A stretch of DNA of 21,966 nucleotides, taken from the NCBI GenBank assembly GCA_036897625.1, contig JAYMTA010001073.1, forward strand, positions 1 to 21,966, in the 5' to 3' direction. The notes under the pieces were generated by a model. The model saw only the letters and a list, made by a program, of their open reading frames with translations. It did no database searches and was not told the origin of the DNA. The position numbers and the translations under genes were made by a program. Positions 1-11,021 of this stretch are shown piece after piece (the first letter of the stretch is position 1; each line of letters begins with the position of its first letter). The DNA comes from Pelargonium cotyledonis (Eukaryota; Streptophyta; Magnoliopsida; Geraniales; Geraniaceae).

Positions 1-1789
1 GGGGTCCCCCGATCCAAGCGTCGAGCCGTGGCCTCGCGAGTCGACGATTAATGATTGTTTTCGTCCAGATGATTATTTTAGTGTGGCGAGTCAACATAGT
101 GTGTCCGGAGTGTTTGCCGGAAAAAATGGTGTGACCGGAATGTGTGCCGGAAAAAGAGAGGAGAGAGGAAAAAAATTAATGTGCCACGTGGTAATTTTAT
201 ATTAATATTATTATTTTATTTTTACAAAAATGTGTCACGTGGATGCCACGTAGTTAAAATTGTACATGTAAGTTTTCACGTCAGTATTTAACGGATATTT
301 TAACGGAACTCGATGGTGGGTATTAACGTGGGTGTGGTACTAAACCTTATGTACTTAATTGAGCAAAATAAAAGTCTATATACCAAATTGCCTATCCGAC
401 AAAAGTTTGAGTACTAAAAAAACAGTTATTCCAAAAAATAAATCAGAGAAAACTAGCCAGAAAATTCAAATAAAGCACCTGATCGGATTCTTCGTTGAGT
501 GAGGGAGGACTTAAATTAGATGTATGTGGTATTGGTCACCATCCACAATATTTTAATATTTGTTTAAAAAGATATTTTTTTAAACTCATTTATTTAATTT
601 TGATGATGACGACGTAAGACAACAACATGAACAAAGTTTTATTCGTGGTTAATTAAAACTTAACGATCCAGTCAAAATAAAATAAATTAAACTATGGATA
701 CATTATGGCAACAAAAACCCGAGGAGCACCGGATTAGAAAACTAGTATCATTGAAAACTTGATTAAAAAACATTAAAAACTCTAACCCTCCTTTTCTCTC
801 TCCAAAAATTGTTGTTTTGGCACCTTGTTTCTCAACCAATTTATTTTCTTAATAAAACTCCTTCGTTTTGGCATTATTAGTATGGTTTATATAACTTGGT
901 CAACTAGGAGTCGATCGAGTTTTCCTCCAATCCCTCTCTCCGGCCCAACAACTACTATTTTCCAACATTAATTTTGTACTGATCTTATGAAGAGATGGTC
1001 ACTAGATCTTTAATTATGGAGTCACTCTCATAACTACTACCAGCAAGTTTGAACGTACATTAATAAATACGGTCTTTCTCATTCTGATATCAAGTCGTGT
1101 TATGATAGTAAGTTTAAGATTGTTAGGTTTTTTTTTTGAGTCTTTACGGCGTAGTTTTGCGTGTTCGCTTCATAGTTGGTTGGACGTGGTTAGTGCAACA
1201 TGTCATACCTCAAGTTCTACACGGATGATGTTGAATTCGTTGCCGATGATGGATAAGGGATTTGCATGAATTTGGACCAATAATGGGACCTAGTTTTTGA
1301 TGCAGATTCAATTTCAATCACTCCAGACTCACAAAATGCCCAAGAAATAAGTGAGAAGGTGCTTTTAGTTCTGAAGCGTAAAAGAGTTCAGTGTCGGCAG
1401 ATGAAGTTGTGGTTGTTACTGAGACGTCAAAAAACATGTCACATGCGGGCCTGACAAGTCAGGGTTGTCAGGATTTGTGAGGAGAATGGATGGGAGCTGT
1501 CGCGGGGGTTAAAGTCGCAGGCAGTTCGACTCATGTGTAGGGTTGCATGTGAGGTGGTCAGTGTTTGGGTGTTGGTGGCTTCTGATGCAGTCCAGACTAG
1601 AGGGAAGAGTTATCCTAATGTCTTTAGTTTGATTTATGTTGACGTTATGTCATATTTAGCAATACTCGCTTTTGTTTGGTAGGATAGTTTTATGCTTGTT
1701 TGTTCTTTTTTGCTTTAGACAGATCATTTGTTAGGTTGTGTTGGTTTGGTATTAGGATCGGGGTCTCTTGTCTGACCTTTTATATTAGA
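1..1789. other. Intergenic spacer with degraded repeats, no gene recognised
   Basis: No convincing exon or long reading frame is visible. The left end (1-420) is relatively CG-rich and then turns AT-rich. It holds a 30-bp tandem duplication (101-160) and two CACGTG cores (185-190, 236-241). Phrases such as 'gtggtactaaacc' resemble the non-coding ends of old plant transposons. Positions 1200-1760 are G/T-rich and could be a decayed LINE 3' part, but no reverse transcriptase motif is readable. The rest (420-1200) is AT-rich spacer in which I see nothing specific. Confidence 0.5.
101..160. repeat. 30-bp imperfect tandem duplication
   Basis: Two adjacent copies (101-130 and 131-160) share the pattern GTGNCCGGANTGTNTGCCGG followed by a run of A. 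About 22 of the first 25 positions are identical. It lies in spacer DNA and has no evident function. Confidence 0.7.
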
Positions 1790-1908
1790 GTTTGTACTCA
1801 TTTAATAGAGGATAGCTCTCCCCTTTAAATCTCATCCCATCTGATACAATGAGATTTGAATCCATGACCTTCATGTGTGTTTTTGACCATTGCATCACCC
1901 CCTAGGGG
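1790..1908 (-). mobile_element. Possible tRNA-derived SINE fragment
   Basis: Read on the minus strand, a sequence like the internal RNA polymerase III A box (TGCAATGGTC, 1885-1894) is followed by one like a B box (GGATTCAAATC, 1853-1863). A short body continues towards 1790. This is the head architecture of plant tRNA-related SINEs. The A-to-B spacing (about 21 bp) is shorter than usual and I could not find target duplications, so this is a tentative call for an old, degraded copy. Confidence 0.35.
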
Positions 1909-2159
1909 ACAGTACAATCTATTATAAACCTAGATATAAATGTTTTAATATTCATGATTATTGGTAGTCTTTATTTATTATTTATTATTGGTTTGTTTTT
2001 ATCGGTGGAGATGGACTGCTTTTTTTTTAAGGGTAAAATATTTTTTTGACCGTTTTGAAGTTATTTTTATTTGAGAATGGATTCTTATTTAGAGTTTTCA
2101 TTTGTTTTGAATTCTAAGCTTACCATTATTTATAATTTAGTCATGTTCAACTGCTGTAC

Positions 2160-2504
2160 CAAATTTTGACTGACATCTCACACGAACTGTCCATGTCATC
2201 ACTGCCATGTCGCTTGTCTTCGTCACATCACTTTTCTTCGCCACGTCAGTTTCGCCAAACCATTCTGATCTTGGATAGCCAACACACTCCGCTCACGTGG
2301 CGTTAAACCATTGGTTGCATAAAATCTTATACTGCTTCCGAATGTATATGAGCATTACCCTTAAACCCTAACCATCCTCGTTCTCAAAACCCTCGCTCTG
2401 CAACCATACACGACGGCTTGATTGCAGAGGAGCTCGTTCTGCAACTACAGAGCTCTAGCAACTTTCTCTCACACGGCGGCTTGATTGCAGAGAAGCTTGT
2501 TGCA
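2160..2504 (+). promoter_or_regulatory. Promoter and 5' leader of the TOZ/UTP13 gene
   Basis: This stretch separates the spacer from the first ATG of gene 1. It contains a CACGTG G-box core (2294-2299) and a telo-box AAACCCTAA (2363-2371). The reading frame of the ATG is open back to an in-frame TGA at 2349-2351 but contains no earlier ATG, so translation most likely starts at 2505. The leader holds an imperfect 63-bp-period duplication around CGGCTTGATTGCAGAG (2414-2429 and 2477-2492). Confidence 0.55.
2363..2371 (+). promoter_or_regulatory. Telo-box (AAACCCTAA)
   Basis: An exact AAACCCTAA lies 133 bp upstream of the TOZ start codon. Telo-boxes are known to be enriched in plant promoters of translation and ribosome-biogenesis genes, which fits the product. 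That it acts here is inferred. Confidence 0.5.
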
Positions 2505-5500
2505 ATGGCGTCTCTGCCAATGAAGAAGAACTACCGGTGCGTGCCGTCGCTGGAGCAGTTCTACAGCGGCGGGCCCTTCGCAGTGTTCTCCGACGGCTCG
2601 TTAATGGCTTGCGCGTGCGGCGAGCAGATAAAGATTGTGGACATGTCGAATGCGTCCATTAAGGCTACGATTGAGGGAGAATCGGATTCCATCACTGCAT
2701 TGGCTATCAGTCCTGACGACAAGCTCCTGTTCTCGGCGGGGCATAGTAGACAGATTAGGGTTTGGGACTTGTCCACCTTCAAGTGTGTGCGGTCATGGAA
2801 GGTAATTGCACTACTTTGAGTTTGTGCAGTTTCGTTTTTGGTTGATGAATTAGGTGAAAAAAAGCAGAATTTTTTATGTAGTAGCTCATTTGAGCTGATA
2901 ATTGATTGATAGTATATGAAAAATATTTAGCTACATTGAGCTTAGCAACTGTTTGTTTGATGAGAAAGTGACAATGTCAAGCATGAAACTTGACTGATTT
3001 ATTTTCTTTTTGGTGCATTAAGCTAACATAAAGTAGCTTTAAAAATAGTTACTTATACCAGTTCTATTATGTTATTCAGTAGTGTTATTGTGTTGGCTAT
3101 TTGTATTTTAGTGACATAATCCTGTTTTCATTGAGTAGGGTCATGAGGGTCCTGTGATGCGTATGGCATGCCATGCGTCTGGAGGATTGCTTGCAACTGG
3201 CGGAGCTGATAGGAAAGTACTCATTTGGGATGTAGATGGTGGCTTTTGCACACATTTCTTTAAGGGTCACAAAGGTGTCGTCACCAGTATAATGTTCCAT
3301 CCCGACCCCAAAATGTCCCTGGTAAGTCTTAAGAATATGTTATTTTGTGCTATCATGTTCGATGCTTCATGTTTTGTGATTTTTAGGGTAGTTACATATG
3401 AAGCTGTTTAGTTTTTAAATAAGAATAGAGAGAGCAAAGAGGTTTAGCCTTTAGGAGTGGCTAGTATATTTGATGCTGGATATTTCCGCAAGTTTTTGAA
3501 TTCGTCACCAGTTATATTACTTTTCTTTTACTTGAGAATTTTTTTACTATAATAACTCATTTGAAGGAAAAGTTTAACCTTCAGAATCCTCCCTTTCATT
3601 TTTGTATTTAATCATGATTTTTATACTTTTGCTAATTATTTTGAATCTTTGATTTGTACTTAGCTTTTCTCTGGTAGCGATGATGCCACAGTACGAGTCT
3701 GGGATCTTACAACCAAGCGATGTGTCTCAACACTGGACAAGCATTTTTCAATGGTTACTTCCATGGCAATATCTGAGGATGGATGGACATTGATCAGCGC
3801 CGGAAGGGATAAGGCATGGTGCTATATTTTCTTATTAATGCTTAAAGATTTTTATACATTGTTTTATTTACCTTTGGATTCCAGTAATGCTTTGTTGTCA
3901 GCTAGACAATGATATGTAAGTTGAATTCAGGTTGTAAATCTGTGGGACCTTCATGACTATGGCTGCAAGATGACTATACCAACATATGAGGTGCTCGAAG
4001 CTCTGTGTATAATTCCAGTTGAAACTACTATTGCTTCTTGTTTGGAATCATACAAACAACAGAGTGGGAAGAAACAAAGTGGGTCAACAGCAATATACTT
4101 CCTGACAGTTGGTGAACGTGGAATAATTCGGATTTGGAACTCTGAAGGGTAAAACATTAGTCTTTTTTTAGTTAAATTAATATTGGGACACACAAGAGCC
4201 TTTTTAATTGATCAAATGTTCAAATACCTTTATGACTGCATGTCCTTATTTATCATAGTTTTTTTTTATTTTATACTACAGTGCAGTTTGCCTTTTCGAG
4301 CAAAAATCCTCAGACCTTACTGTCACCACAGACACCGATGACTCAAAACGAGGCTTCACTGCTGCTGTCGTCTTGCCACAAGATCAATCTTTGCTTTGTG
4401 TGACTGCTGATCAGGAGTTTCTGTTTTACTCTCCAGAGAAACACCCCGAAGAGAGGTTGAAGATAACAATGAATAAGAGGCTTATAGGATATAACGAAGA
4501 GATAGTGGATATGAAGTTCCTGGGCGAGGAGGAAAAATATCTTGCTGTTGCTACTAATCATGAACAGGTAATTTCACTCTGACAAGGATACAGGTGTCAA
4601 GTGTTCACATGTGCTTGCTAATGCAGCTAATCTGTATATATAAATACTGTCTGTTTTTTCTTTTTTTTCTTTCTTAGTTTGAGATTTTGCCCAAAGTTTG
4701 ATTCTCTACATGTGTCCTGAATTTGAATATGCAGGTTCGAGTTTACGACCTTGCATCCATGTCATGTTCATATGTGTTGTCGGGTCATGCTGACATTGTT
4801 TTATGCCTCGACACCTGTCTATCAAGTTCTGGAAAAATGCTTGTGGTTACAGGAAGCAAGGATAATAGCGTAAGTTTTACATCTCTGCTTTGGTGTTAGT
4901 TCTTGAGGGCTCACTAGTCACTTCTCGATTCTTGCTTTTGGAGTTTGATTTGCTTCTTTGCTATGGGCTTACATGAAGTGGTTTTCTTCATATTGGAATT
5001 GTTTTCCATAGGTTAGGTTGTGGGAGCCAGATAGCCGACGTTGTGTTGGAGTTGGTGCTGGACATATGGGAGCTGTTGGAGCCGTTGCATTTTCAAAGAA
5101 GAATCGCAATTTCTTCGTCAGTGGTAGTAGGTATGTAGTTACGTGGTAACATGGGCAACCAGTTTGTTAGTCATTTACCATACAAGATACTATGAGAAAG
5201 TAATACGTACCATATAGCCTTTTAGTCTGTGTCTGCGGCTCACTGTCCCTGTGGTTATGTTTTAACGGCTTTTCAACAACTTTTGGAGGGGTACTTATGG
5301 GAACTATTTGTCGTTGCAAGATTTAACCTTTCTTTCCTGTTTAAATATCTTTTCCTCATCTCCTAAACAATGGACTATTTCATATTGCTTCACACGGCAT
5401 GCCATTGTTTCCCTTTTTTTTCCGCTGGTTACAGATATGCCATTAATATTCTAACAACCTATTGATCACTGTAATATCTAAATAAATGATGTCATCCTCT

Positions 5501-8500
5501 TGATTAGTGATCGGACTGTCAAGGTTTGGGGCTTTGACGGCTTCTCAGATGATTTGGAACAGCCTATTAATCTGAAAGCAAAAGCAGTGGTGGCAGCTCA
5601 TGATAAAGATATAAATTCTGTGGCTGTTGCACCAAATGATACTTTAGTTTGCAGTGGTTCTCAGGTTAGTAATTGAGAAGTACCGCCTCTTCTTATTTCT
5701 GATTTGGATCATTGGATATGAAATAAATCCAATGGTTGGATGCACAAAATATTTGGATTTGGATTTGACTCAAATCCAATGGTATTCAAATCACGCCTAC
5801 AACATTGGTTTTCAATTGACAACTTCTGCCTTGTCATTTGAAATTTTATGATTTCTCGATCATTATATTTGCATTTGAAATACAAAATTTCAAATCAAAT
5901 TCAAGAATCCAAACACAACCTTAGATTATGTTGGGGTAACGCTTTCAAATTTTCACTACATATGAAACCATTTTTTACCCCTTCTCTTTGTTTCTATTTG
6001 ATCAGGATCGTACTGCTTGTGTATGGAGGCTTCCTGATCTGGTATCGGTTGTTGTACTCAAAGGGCACAAAAGAGGAATTTGGTCGGTTGAGTTTTCACC
6101 TGTTGATCAATGTGTTATTACGGCATCTGGTGATAAAACAATTAAGATATGGGCCATAACTGATGGTTCATGCTTGAAAACATTTGAAGGGCACACATCA
6201 AGTGTGTTGAGAGTGTCTTTTCTTTCTCGTGGGACTCAATTTGTTTCTTGCGGTAAAGAGGTTCTCTGTGACACTCATTTGCATTGTTTATGATTCTACA
6301 ACATGTTTGAGTAACTAGAATAAATATTTGCAGGTGCGGATGGTTTGGTGAAGTTATGGACTGTAAAAACAAATGAATGCATTGGTACTTACGATCAACA
6401 CGAGGACAAGGTAATAATTGTCTCTATGATTTTAATACTAGCCTACCAAAGAATATCCTATGTAGAGACAGCGCAATTTGGACTCTAAACCATGGGAACC
6501 CAAAATCCGACCCACATTTTCGCAGGTTTGGGTCACATAAGATAGACCCAATTAATTCTCGGGTCGGCTCGATTGGGTTTGACACTATGAAAGTGCCGTT
6601 AGGGCAAACTCGCACTTTTAGGTTGGGTTAGATCGTTTCATCCCAAACCCAAAAAGCCTGAACCGAAACTGAAACATGAGTCGTGAGCTCTAATACTATG
6701 CGATTGTATCATTCCATAGATATTATGAAGCATACATGGTTAATTACCTGCACTATGCAATTGTAAAAACTAAGAGAAGCTCTTGAAATGGTACTTGCCA
6801 TTTGATTTGTATTAACGTTGCTCATCAGTTTGCTAGGTTTCTATGGTTGTATTCAATTTCAAGTACAGCTGTTCATAAGATTTAACTTGCAGGTGTGGGC
6901 TTTGGCTGTTGGGAAGAAGACAGAAATGCTTGCAACAGGTGGAGGTGATGCTGTTGTCAATTTGTGGTATGATTCTACTGCTTCAGACAAAGAGGAAGCT
7001 TTCCGTAAAGAGGTCTGTTCATATAATCATTTTTTTTGCGCCTTGTTTATCATGTTGTCGATAATTCTAGGAGAACTCTAAATAATTGGTTCCCTGAACT
7101 CATTTTATGCAACGCTAACATCCGTCAGTTAACGTTGGGATTCCTTTCTGTTGGTTTTTTAATAGTCGGGGAACCATTTTAGCAGAAAATTAGTTCATGT
7201 ACCAAACTAGTCAGATGCTGATAGTTCAGGGGCAGATTGGGTAGTTTTTTCTAATATTTATAACCATCACCAAGGTAGTATCAATAATTTAAGCATCACA
7301 ATGGATATTATGAGACATTTTGTGAAATATATTTTTCTCTAAAGTAAAGGTTTACTGGTCATTCCAAAAGATCCTAATCACTGCTTATTTTAATGCACAA
7401 AGTTTAGTTATCCTTTTAAATTTTCATTATTTTACATATCAGTCGATGATTGTGAACTACTTAAATGTGTATTATAAAGGATGAAGCTTAGCAGTTGAAC
7501 GAGCCAAAAATCAGGACACCGTGGGCATCTCATTCTTCTCACTTATTCATTGTAATCTCTAGAAGTGGACCGGAAATTTTTGAACTCTTTCAAAGGGAAT
7601 TGATATTCATCAGTTGAGTCAGATATACAATATTTTTAATGGCATAATGGTTATCTTTTGTTGATTCAGGAAGAAGGAATTTTGAAAAGCCAAGAACTGG
7701 AAAATGCTGTCTTAGATGCCGAGTATGCCAAAGCAATTCAAATTGCATTTTCACTTCGAAGGCCTCACAAACTTTCCGAGATATTTTCTGACATTTGCAG
7801 GTTAAAAATTTTCTGCTATTTGAGTTATTTATTTATTTATTATATGTGCATGTATATATATCTTAATTGAGTCTCTCTGCAGGAAAAGAGAAGCCGAAGA
7901 TCATGTAGAGAAAGCCCTTCGTTCACTTGGCAAGGAAGAATTTCATCTACTTTTTGAGTATGTAAGAGAATGGAATACGAAGACAAAACTCTGCCACATT
8001 GCGCAGTTTGTGCTTTTCCAAGCCTTCAACATCCTTCCCCCAACCGAGATTCTCGAGGTAAAGTCCTTTAACATACCCTATTTTGAAAGGGTTCAAGAAT
8101 CTAAATGTCATTGAGTAATCTGGCTTAGATGAGCCAACCAATAAAAACCCATGAATTCATTGGGTTGGCTATGAGTAATATTTAATGAGTTGTCATGTTT
8201 TCATTTGTTGGCTCAGTCTAAGCCGGATATTTCTAGGCTTAGATTCTGTCATATGGAGTAGACCATGATCTATAAATATCATACACAAGATTATTAGAGA
8301 TCTTAAAAATAAAAATAAAGATAGATTATTGTGTTCTGACCTGAATGCGTATCATTATTTTTCATACGGCAAGTCTCTAAAAGGCAGCGCTGGTTGTAGT
8401 ATTCCGTTTATATTCATCATATTATTGACCTGTCTAGTACTAAGTTTCGTTGTACCGCTGTCATTGTTCCTAGTCAATTCTTTGTCAGAATTTTACGTGT

Positions 8501-10036
8501 AGCTTTTGAATTTGGATATCTGAAAAAGTGGATCAAGCATGTATTTGACATTGTCATATTGCATTTAAGAATAAGCCCTCGTAATATCACTTCTTCAAGA
8601 AAATATATTTATATCTGGTTTATAACTCTCTGGACTCTGACCTAGAGTTGTCAATTAAGGCCGAGCCCTCGGGTACTCAAAATCTTGTTGGTCGGAGTCA
8701 ACACCAAACAAACCTGATAATTTTTATGGTCAGATTGGGTTCGGGATGTATGGAATATGTGGATTGGTTCAGTCAACCTGCATTCAACCCACACCTCTTC
8801 CATTGGCAAACCCAGCTCTCTAGTAGATTAGGCTAGAGTTGGAACCTTTCAACCCAAACTTGAAAAAATCTGATCCGAAATCCGAATTGTCAGCTCTATG
8901 CACCCTTACACTTAAATCTGAAGTTGCAAATTTGGGTTTCAGGTCAGATTTTTTCAGGTTCAGGTTGTGAAGGCCTAACCCAAAGCTGAAAAAAAAAATT
9001 GACCCTGAATCTAAATTGCCAACTCCATTGACCTTGTCACATAAACTTAGAGCTGACAATATAGGTTTTGGATCCGATTTTTTCAGATTTGGTTGAAAAT
9101 GCCTAACCTGAGAAAGAGGTGTGGGCGATTGTGGATTTAACCCACCCGACCAGTAATTTTCCCATTGCAAAACTGCCCCGAACCAAAAATTAATCAGCCA
9201 TTTTATGCAATTTAATTCCGCAAAAATGTGGGTTGTATTTTGTGTAGAGGTGGCAATTTTGGGTTCGGATTGGGTTTGTTTGGGTTCGGATCAGGTTTGT
9301 TTGGGTTCAAATTGATAAATCCCAACCAAATCCAATTCGTAAGGGCTTCGGGTTCATTTGGGTTTCGGGCTGCGAGCCAGATTGGGTCGGATACCTTTTA
9401 TGCATAGAATGTGTTAACTCGTGTGGGTTTGCCTAATCCAATCCGGCCCAAAATTTTGCAAGATAAATATTCCCCGAAACTTGCTTTGATCAGATTTTGG
9501 GTGCCCTCAGGTTCGGTTCCAAATTGCCAGCTCTAATCCTTTGGGTGATCGAGAGTTTGTGTCCAAATTGTCAGCACTACTTAAACTTGCCCACTAAACA
9601 TATCATGCAATATTCTGACTCTATTTGAGCAAACATGCCTTACTTATGTCACGATCTGCTTCTGTAGATTAAAGGAATTGGCGAAATTCTGGAAGGTCTT
9701 ATCCCGTATTCTCAGAGACATTACAGCAGAGTAGACAGTCTCGTCCGAAGCACATTTCTGTTGGACTATACGCTATCGGGAATGTCAGTTATCGACCCAG
9801 AAACCGATGCAACCGAATTAACAGATGATCAAGCCAAGCCTTCTCGTGCAAATGATTCCACAAATGTTCTTCCGGTGGAAAATGCCCGAAACGAGCAAAA
9901 CTCGATAACAGAAGAGCAGACAATGACAGCTACTCCCTCAAAGAAGCGAAAATCGAACAAATCGAAAGTCGGTTCCCACAAGAAAGTGAAGGGTACGACT
10001 CATAGGAACACTGCAGCTATTGCATTACAATCGTAG
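2505..10036 (+). CDS. TOZ: TORMOZ/UTP13 (TBL3) WD40 protein, small-subunit processome component, 14 exons
   Basis: The exons are 2505-2801, 3139-3321, 3664-3813, 3931-4148, 4282-4567, 4735-4869, 5012-5130, 5508-5664, 6006-6252, 6334-6410, 6893-7012, 7670-7800, 7883-8057 and 9668-10036. They total 2664 nt and encode 887 aa in one frame; the Arabidopsis protein has about 876 aa. About twelve WD-type strands are readable (SRQIRVWDL, DRKVLIWDV, DATVRVWDL, DRTVKVWGF, DKTIKIWAI and others), consistent with the two tandem beta-propellers of this family. The Utp13 C-terminal domain follows at about residues 665-800 (QELENAVLDAEY, EYVREWNTK, LIPYSQRHY). A basic KKRKSNKSK tail is a likely nuclear or nucleolar signal. 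The family acts in the UTP-B subcomplex in early 18S pre-rRNA processing; Arabidopsis toz mutants are embryo-defective. The first ATG in frame is at 2505. Intron 3 has a GC donor, and intron 13 (1.6 kb) is filled with MITE copies. Confidence 0.95.
5730..5922. mobile_element. Foldback/MITE-like element in TOZ intron 8
   Basis: The right end (5906-5922), read on the minus strand, is AAGGTTGTGTTTGGATT. It matches 16 of 17 bases of the end of the foldback at 16617-16741. The interior is rich in 'ggatttgga' and 'tcaaatcca' motifs that pair with each other. The left end near 5730-5770 is degenerate and no target duplication is clear. Confidence 0.45.
6463..6692. mobile_element. hAT-type MITE in TOZ intron 10
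   Basis: The element begins TAGAGACAGCGCAATTT and ends GTCGTGAGCTCTA, so its termini are inverted TAGAG sequences. The interior carries 'gggtcggctcgattgggttt'-type C/G-rich repeats, unlike the AT-rich intron around it. It is flanked by ATCCTATG (6455-6462) and ATACTATG (6693-6700), an 8-bp duplication matching at 7 of 8 positions. Eight-bp target duplications are typical of the hAT superfamily. At 230 bp it has no coding capacity and must be non-autonomous. Confidence 0.75.
7013..7669 (+). other. TOZ intron 11, 657 bp
   Basis: The intron runs from a GTCTGT donor after exon 11 to a GATTCAG acceptor before exon 12. It is AT-rich. Around 7110-7250 it holds phrases (a 'gttaacgttggga' stretch and 'aggggcagattgggtagttt') that recall the non-coding transposon-like sequence at 220-420. 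I see no open frame or RNA gene. Confidence 0.5.
8643..8898. mobile_element. hAT-type MITE copy 1 in TOZ intron 13
   Basis: The left end is TAGAGTTGTCAATT. The right end, read on the other strand, is TAGAGCTGACAATT, so 12 of 14 terminal positions match. The interior mixes 'gggttcggg' and 'aacctga' motifs. The flanks (CTCTGACC, TGCACCCT) do not form a clear duplication, so the exact boundary is uncertain; the right arm may belong to a rearranged cluster. Confidence 0.55.
8919..9027. mobile_element. Short hAT-type MITE derivative
   Basis: The left end is TGAAGTTGCAAATTTGGG. The right end, read inverted, is TGGAGTTGGCAATTTAG. Both are variants of the TAGAG(C/T)TGGCAATT terminus found across the window. 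The element is only about 109 bp and lies between two other copies, so it may be an internally deleted member or a piece of a nested insertion. Confidence 0.45.
9048..9175. mobile_element. Truncated inverted hAT-type MITE copy
   Basis: It starts TAGAGCTGACAATATAGG. Over about 60 bp it closely matches the reverse complement of the right arm of the copy ending at 8898, including the GATTTTTTCA core and GAGGTGTGGG further in. No good right terminus is visible, so the end coordinate is approximate. Confidence 0.45.
9245..9535. mobile_element. hAT-type MITE copy with near-perfect ends
   Basis: The termini are TAGAGGTGGCAATTT and, inverted, TAGAGCTGGCAATTT, identical at 14 of 15 positions. The interior has tandem 'tttgggttcgga' units near the left end. 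The flanks ATTTTGTG (9237-9244) and ATCCTTTG (9536-9543) match at 6 of 8 positions, fitting an aged 8-bp duplication. This is the best-preserved terminus pair of the family in the window. Confidence 0.7.
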
Positions 10037-10240
10037 AAATGTTCTGATGAATCTCTTTTTTGACAGTTCTGTATATGGTATTTATCAGAATGTGTTGTAT
10101 TTGTTTCACACACAAATTTTGGGTTCTTGGTTTCTTATGCACTTTGTGGAATGATTTTTTTGTAGGATTTAAGTGAAACTCAGCTGAGTTTCCTCAGAAA
10201 CATTGTTTGGTGTATTACGGTTCATTATTACTTGTCATTA

Positions 10241-10347
10241 TAGAGATGAAAATTCGGGTTTCGGGTTATGGTTGTAAAGATTTTACTAAATCCTTCTCAA
10301 AAAACCGAATTTCAATGTGTCGAGTGCCAGAACCTGAATTAAAGCTA
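10241..10347. mobile_element. Degraded copy of the CGGGTT-rich MITE family
   Basis: The left end TAGAGATGAAAATTCGGG fits the family terminus and is followed by TTTCGGGTTATGG. The right side near 10335-10347 (CCTGAATTAAAGCTA) is a weak inverted match. No convincing 8-bp duplication was found. Confidence 0.4.
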
Positions 10348-10361
10348 GTGAATAAATAATA

Positions 10362-10611
10362 CTCTCTCCGTCCCAAAATGAGTGTCTTGTTTTTATTTTT
10401 TGCAAAAATTAAGAATTACAAGATAATTTAATGTGTTTTCAATATAACCCTCACTTTCTCCATGTGCACCTATGTACAGATTTGTCCATGTGCATAAGTG
10501 ATATGGGTAATATGGAAAGAACACTAATATAATAACATAAAAATAAAAACACGACACTCATTTTGGGACAAAAATTAGACAAACAAAATACTCATTTTAG
10601 GACGGAGGGAG
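10362..10611. mobile_element. Stowaway-type MITE (Tc1/mariner superfamily)
   Basis: The left terminus is CTCTCTCCGTCCCAAAATGA. The right terminus, inverted, is CTCCCTCCGTCCTAAAATGA. The element is flanked by TA on both sides (10360-10361, 10612-10613), the hallmark of Stowaway. It is 250 bp long with no coding capacity. Just inside the right end, the ACTCATTTTGGGAC terminus-like motif appears a second time at a 34-bp offset (10556 and 10590). Confidence 0.85.
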
Positions 10612-11021
10612 TAATAAAAACTTGATTTTCAAGGTTCTGTTGCACATGATACACAACAATTCATTATAATGAAACTAACAAATCAAAAGACCATGAATCA
10701 AAATATGCAAATTTACCATAAAACGAACCAACATTTCATAAAAAAGAAATTATTAACAATTCACTGATGACTACTTAATCCATGAGTTCATTGTAGCATG
10801 AAGTTTGGTTCTCTCCAAATATTCTTTTGTTCCATCATAAAGCACGACCTACTTGGTTGTACCGACTTTCATCATAACGTATATATGTGTATCTATACAC
10901 AACATAAGTAAAATTCTTGCATACATTTTGAGACATTACCGCGTTGCGAACACGGTAAAAACATACTCTAAATATCATCTTTTGTGGGTTTAATAGTAAT
11001 ATCCTGCAAAAACTTCTACCT

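Larger units (their letters stand above)
10037..11021. other. Convergent spacer holding both 3' ends
   Basis: The TOZ stop (10034-10036) and the NERD-gene stop (11022-11024, minus strand) face each other across 985 bp. The spacer must hold both 3' untranslated regions and polyadenylation signals, but several AATAAA-like words are present and I cannot assign them. A degraded hAT-type copy and a Stowaway element lie inside. Confidence 0.6.

Noticed and set aside
1200-1780. Possible LINE retrotransposon 3' part
   Set aside because: The G/T-rich style is suggestive, but no reverse transcriptase motif, poly(A) tail or target duplication can be seen.
1853-1894. Functional tRNA gene on the minus strand
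   Set aside because: A- and B-box-like motifs are present but too close together, and no cloverleaf or acceptor stem can be drawn.
2418-2504. N-terminal extension of TOZ from position 2418
   Set aside because: The codon there is TTG. The first ATG, at 2505, gives the N-terminus expected for the family (MAS...KKNYRC), so it was not used as the start; it is kept only as a formal possibility.
8648-9170. Short open frames in TOZ intron 13 and a similar one at 6377-6631
   Set aside because: They fall inside CGGGTT-rich MITE copies, match no family, and cross well-defined introns.
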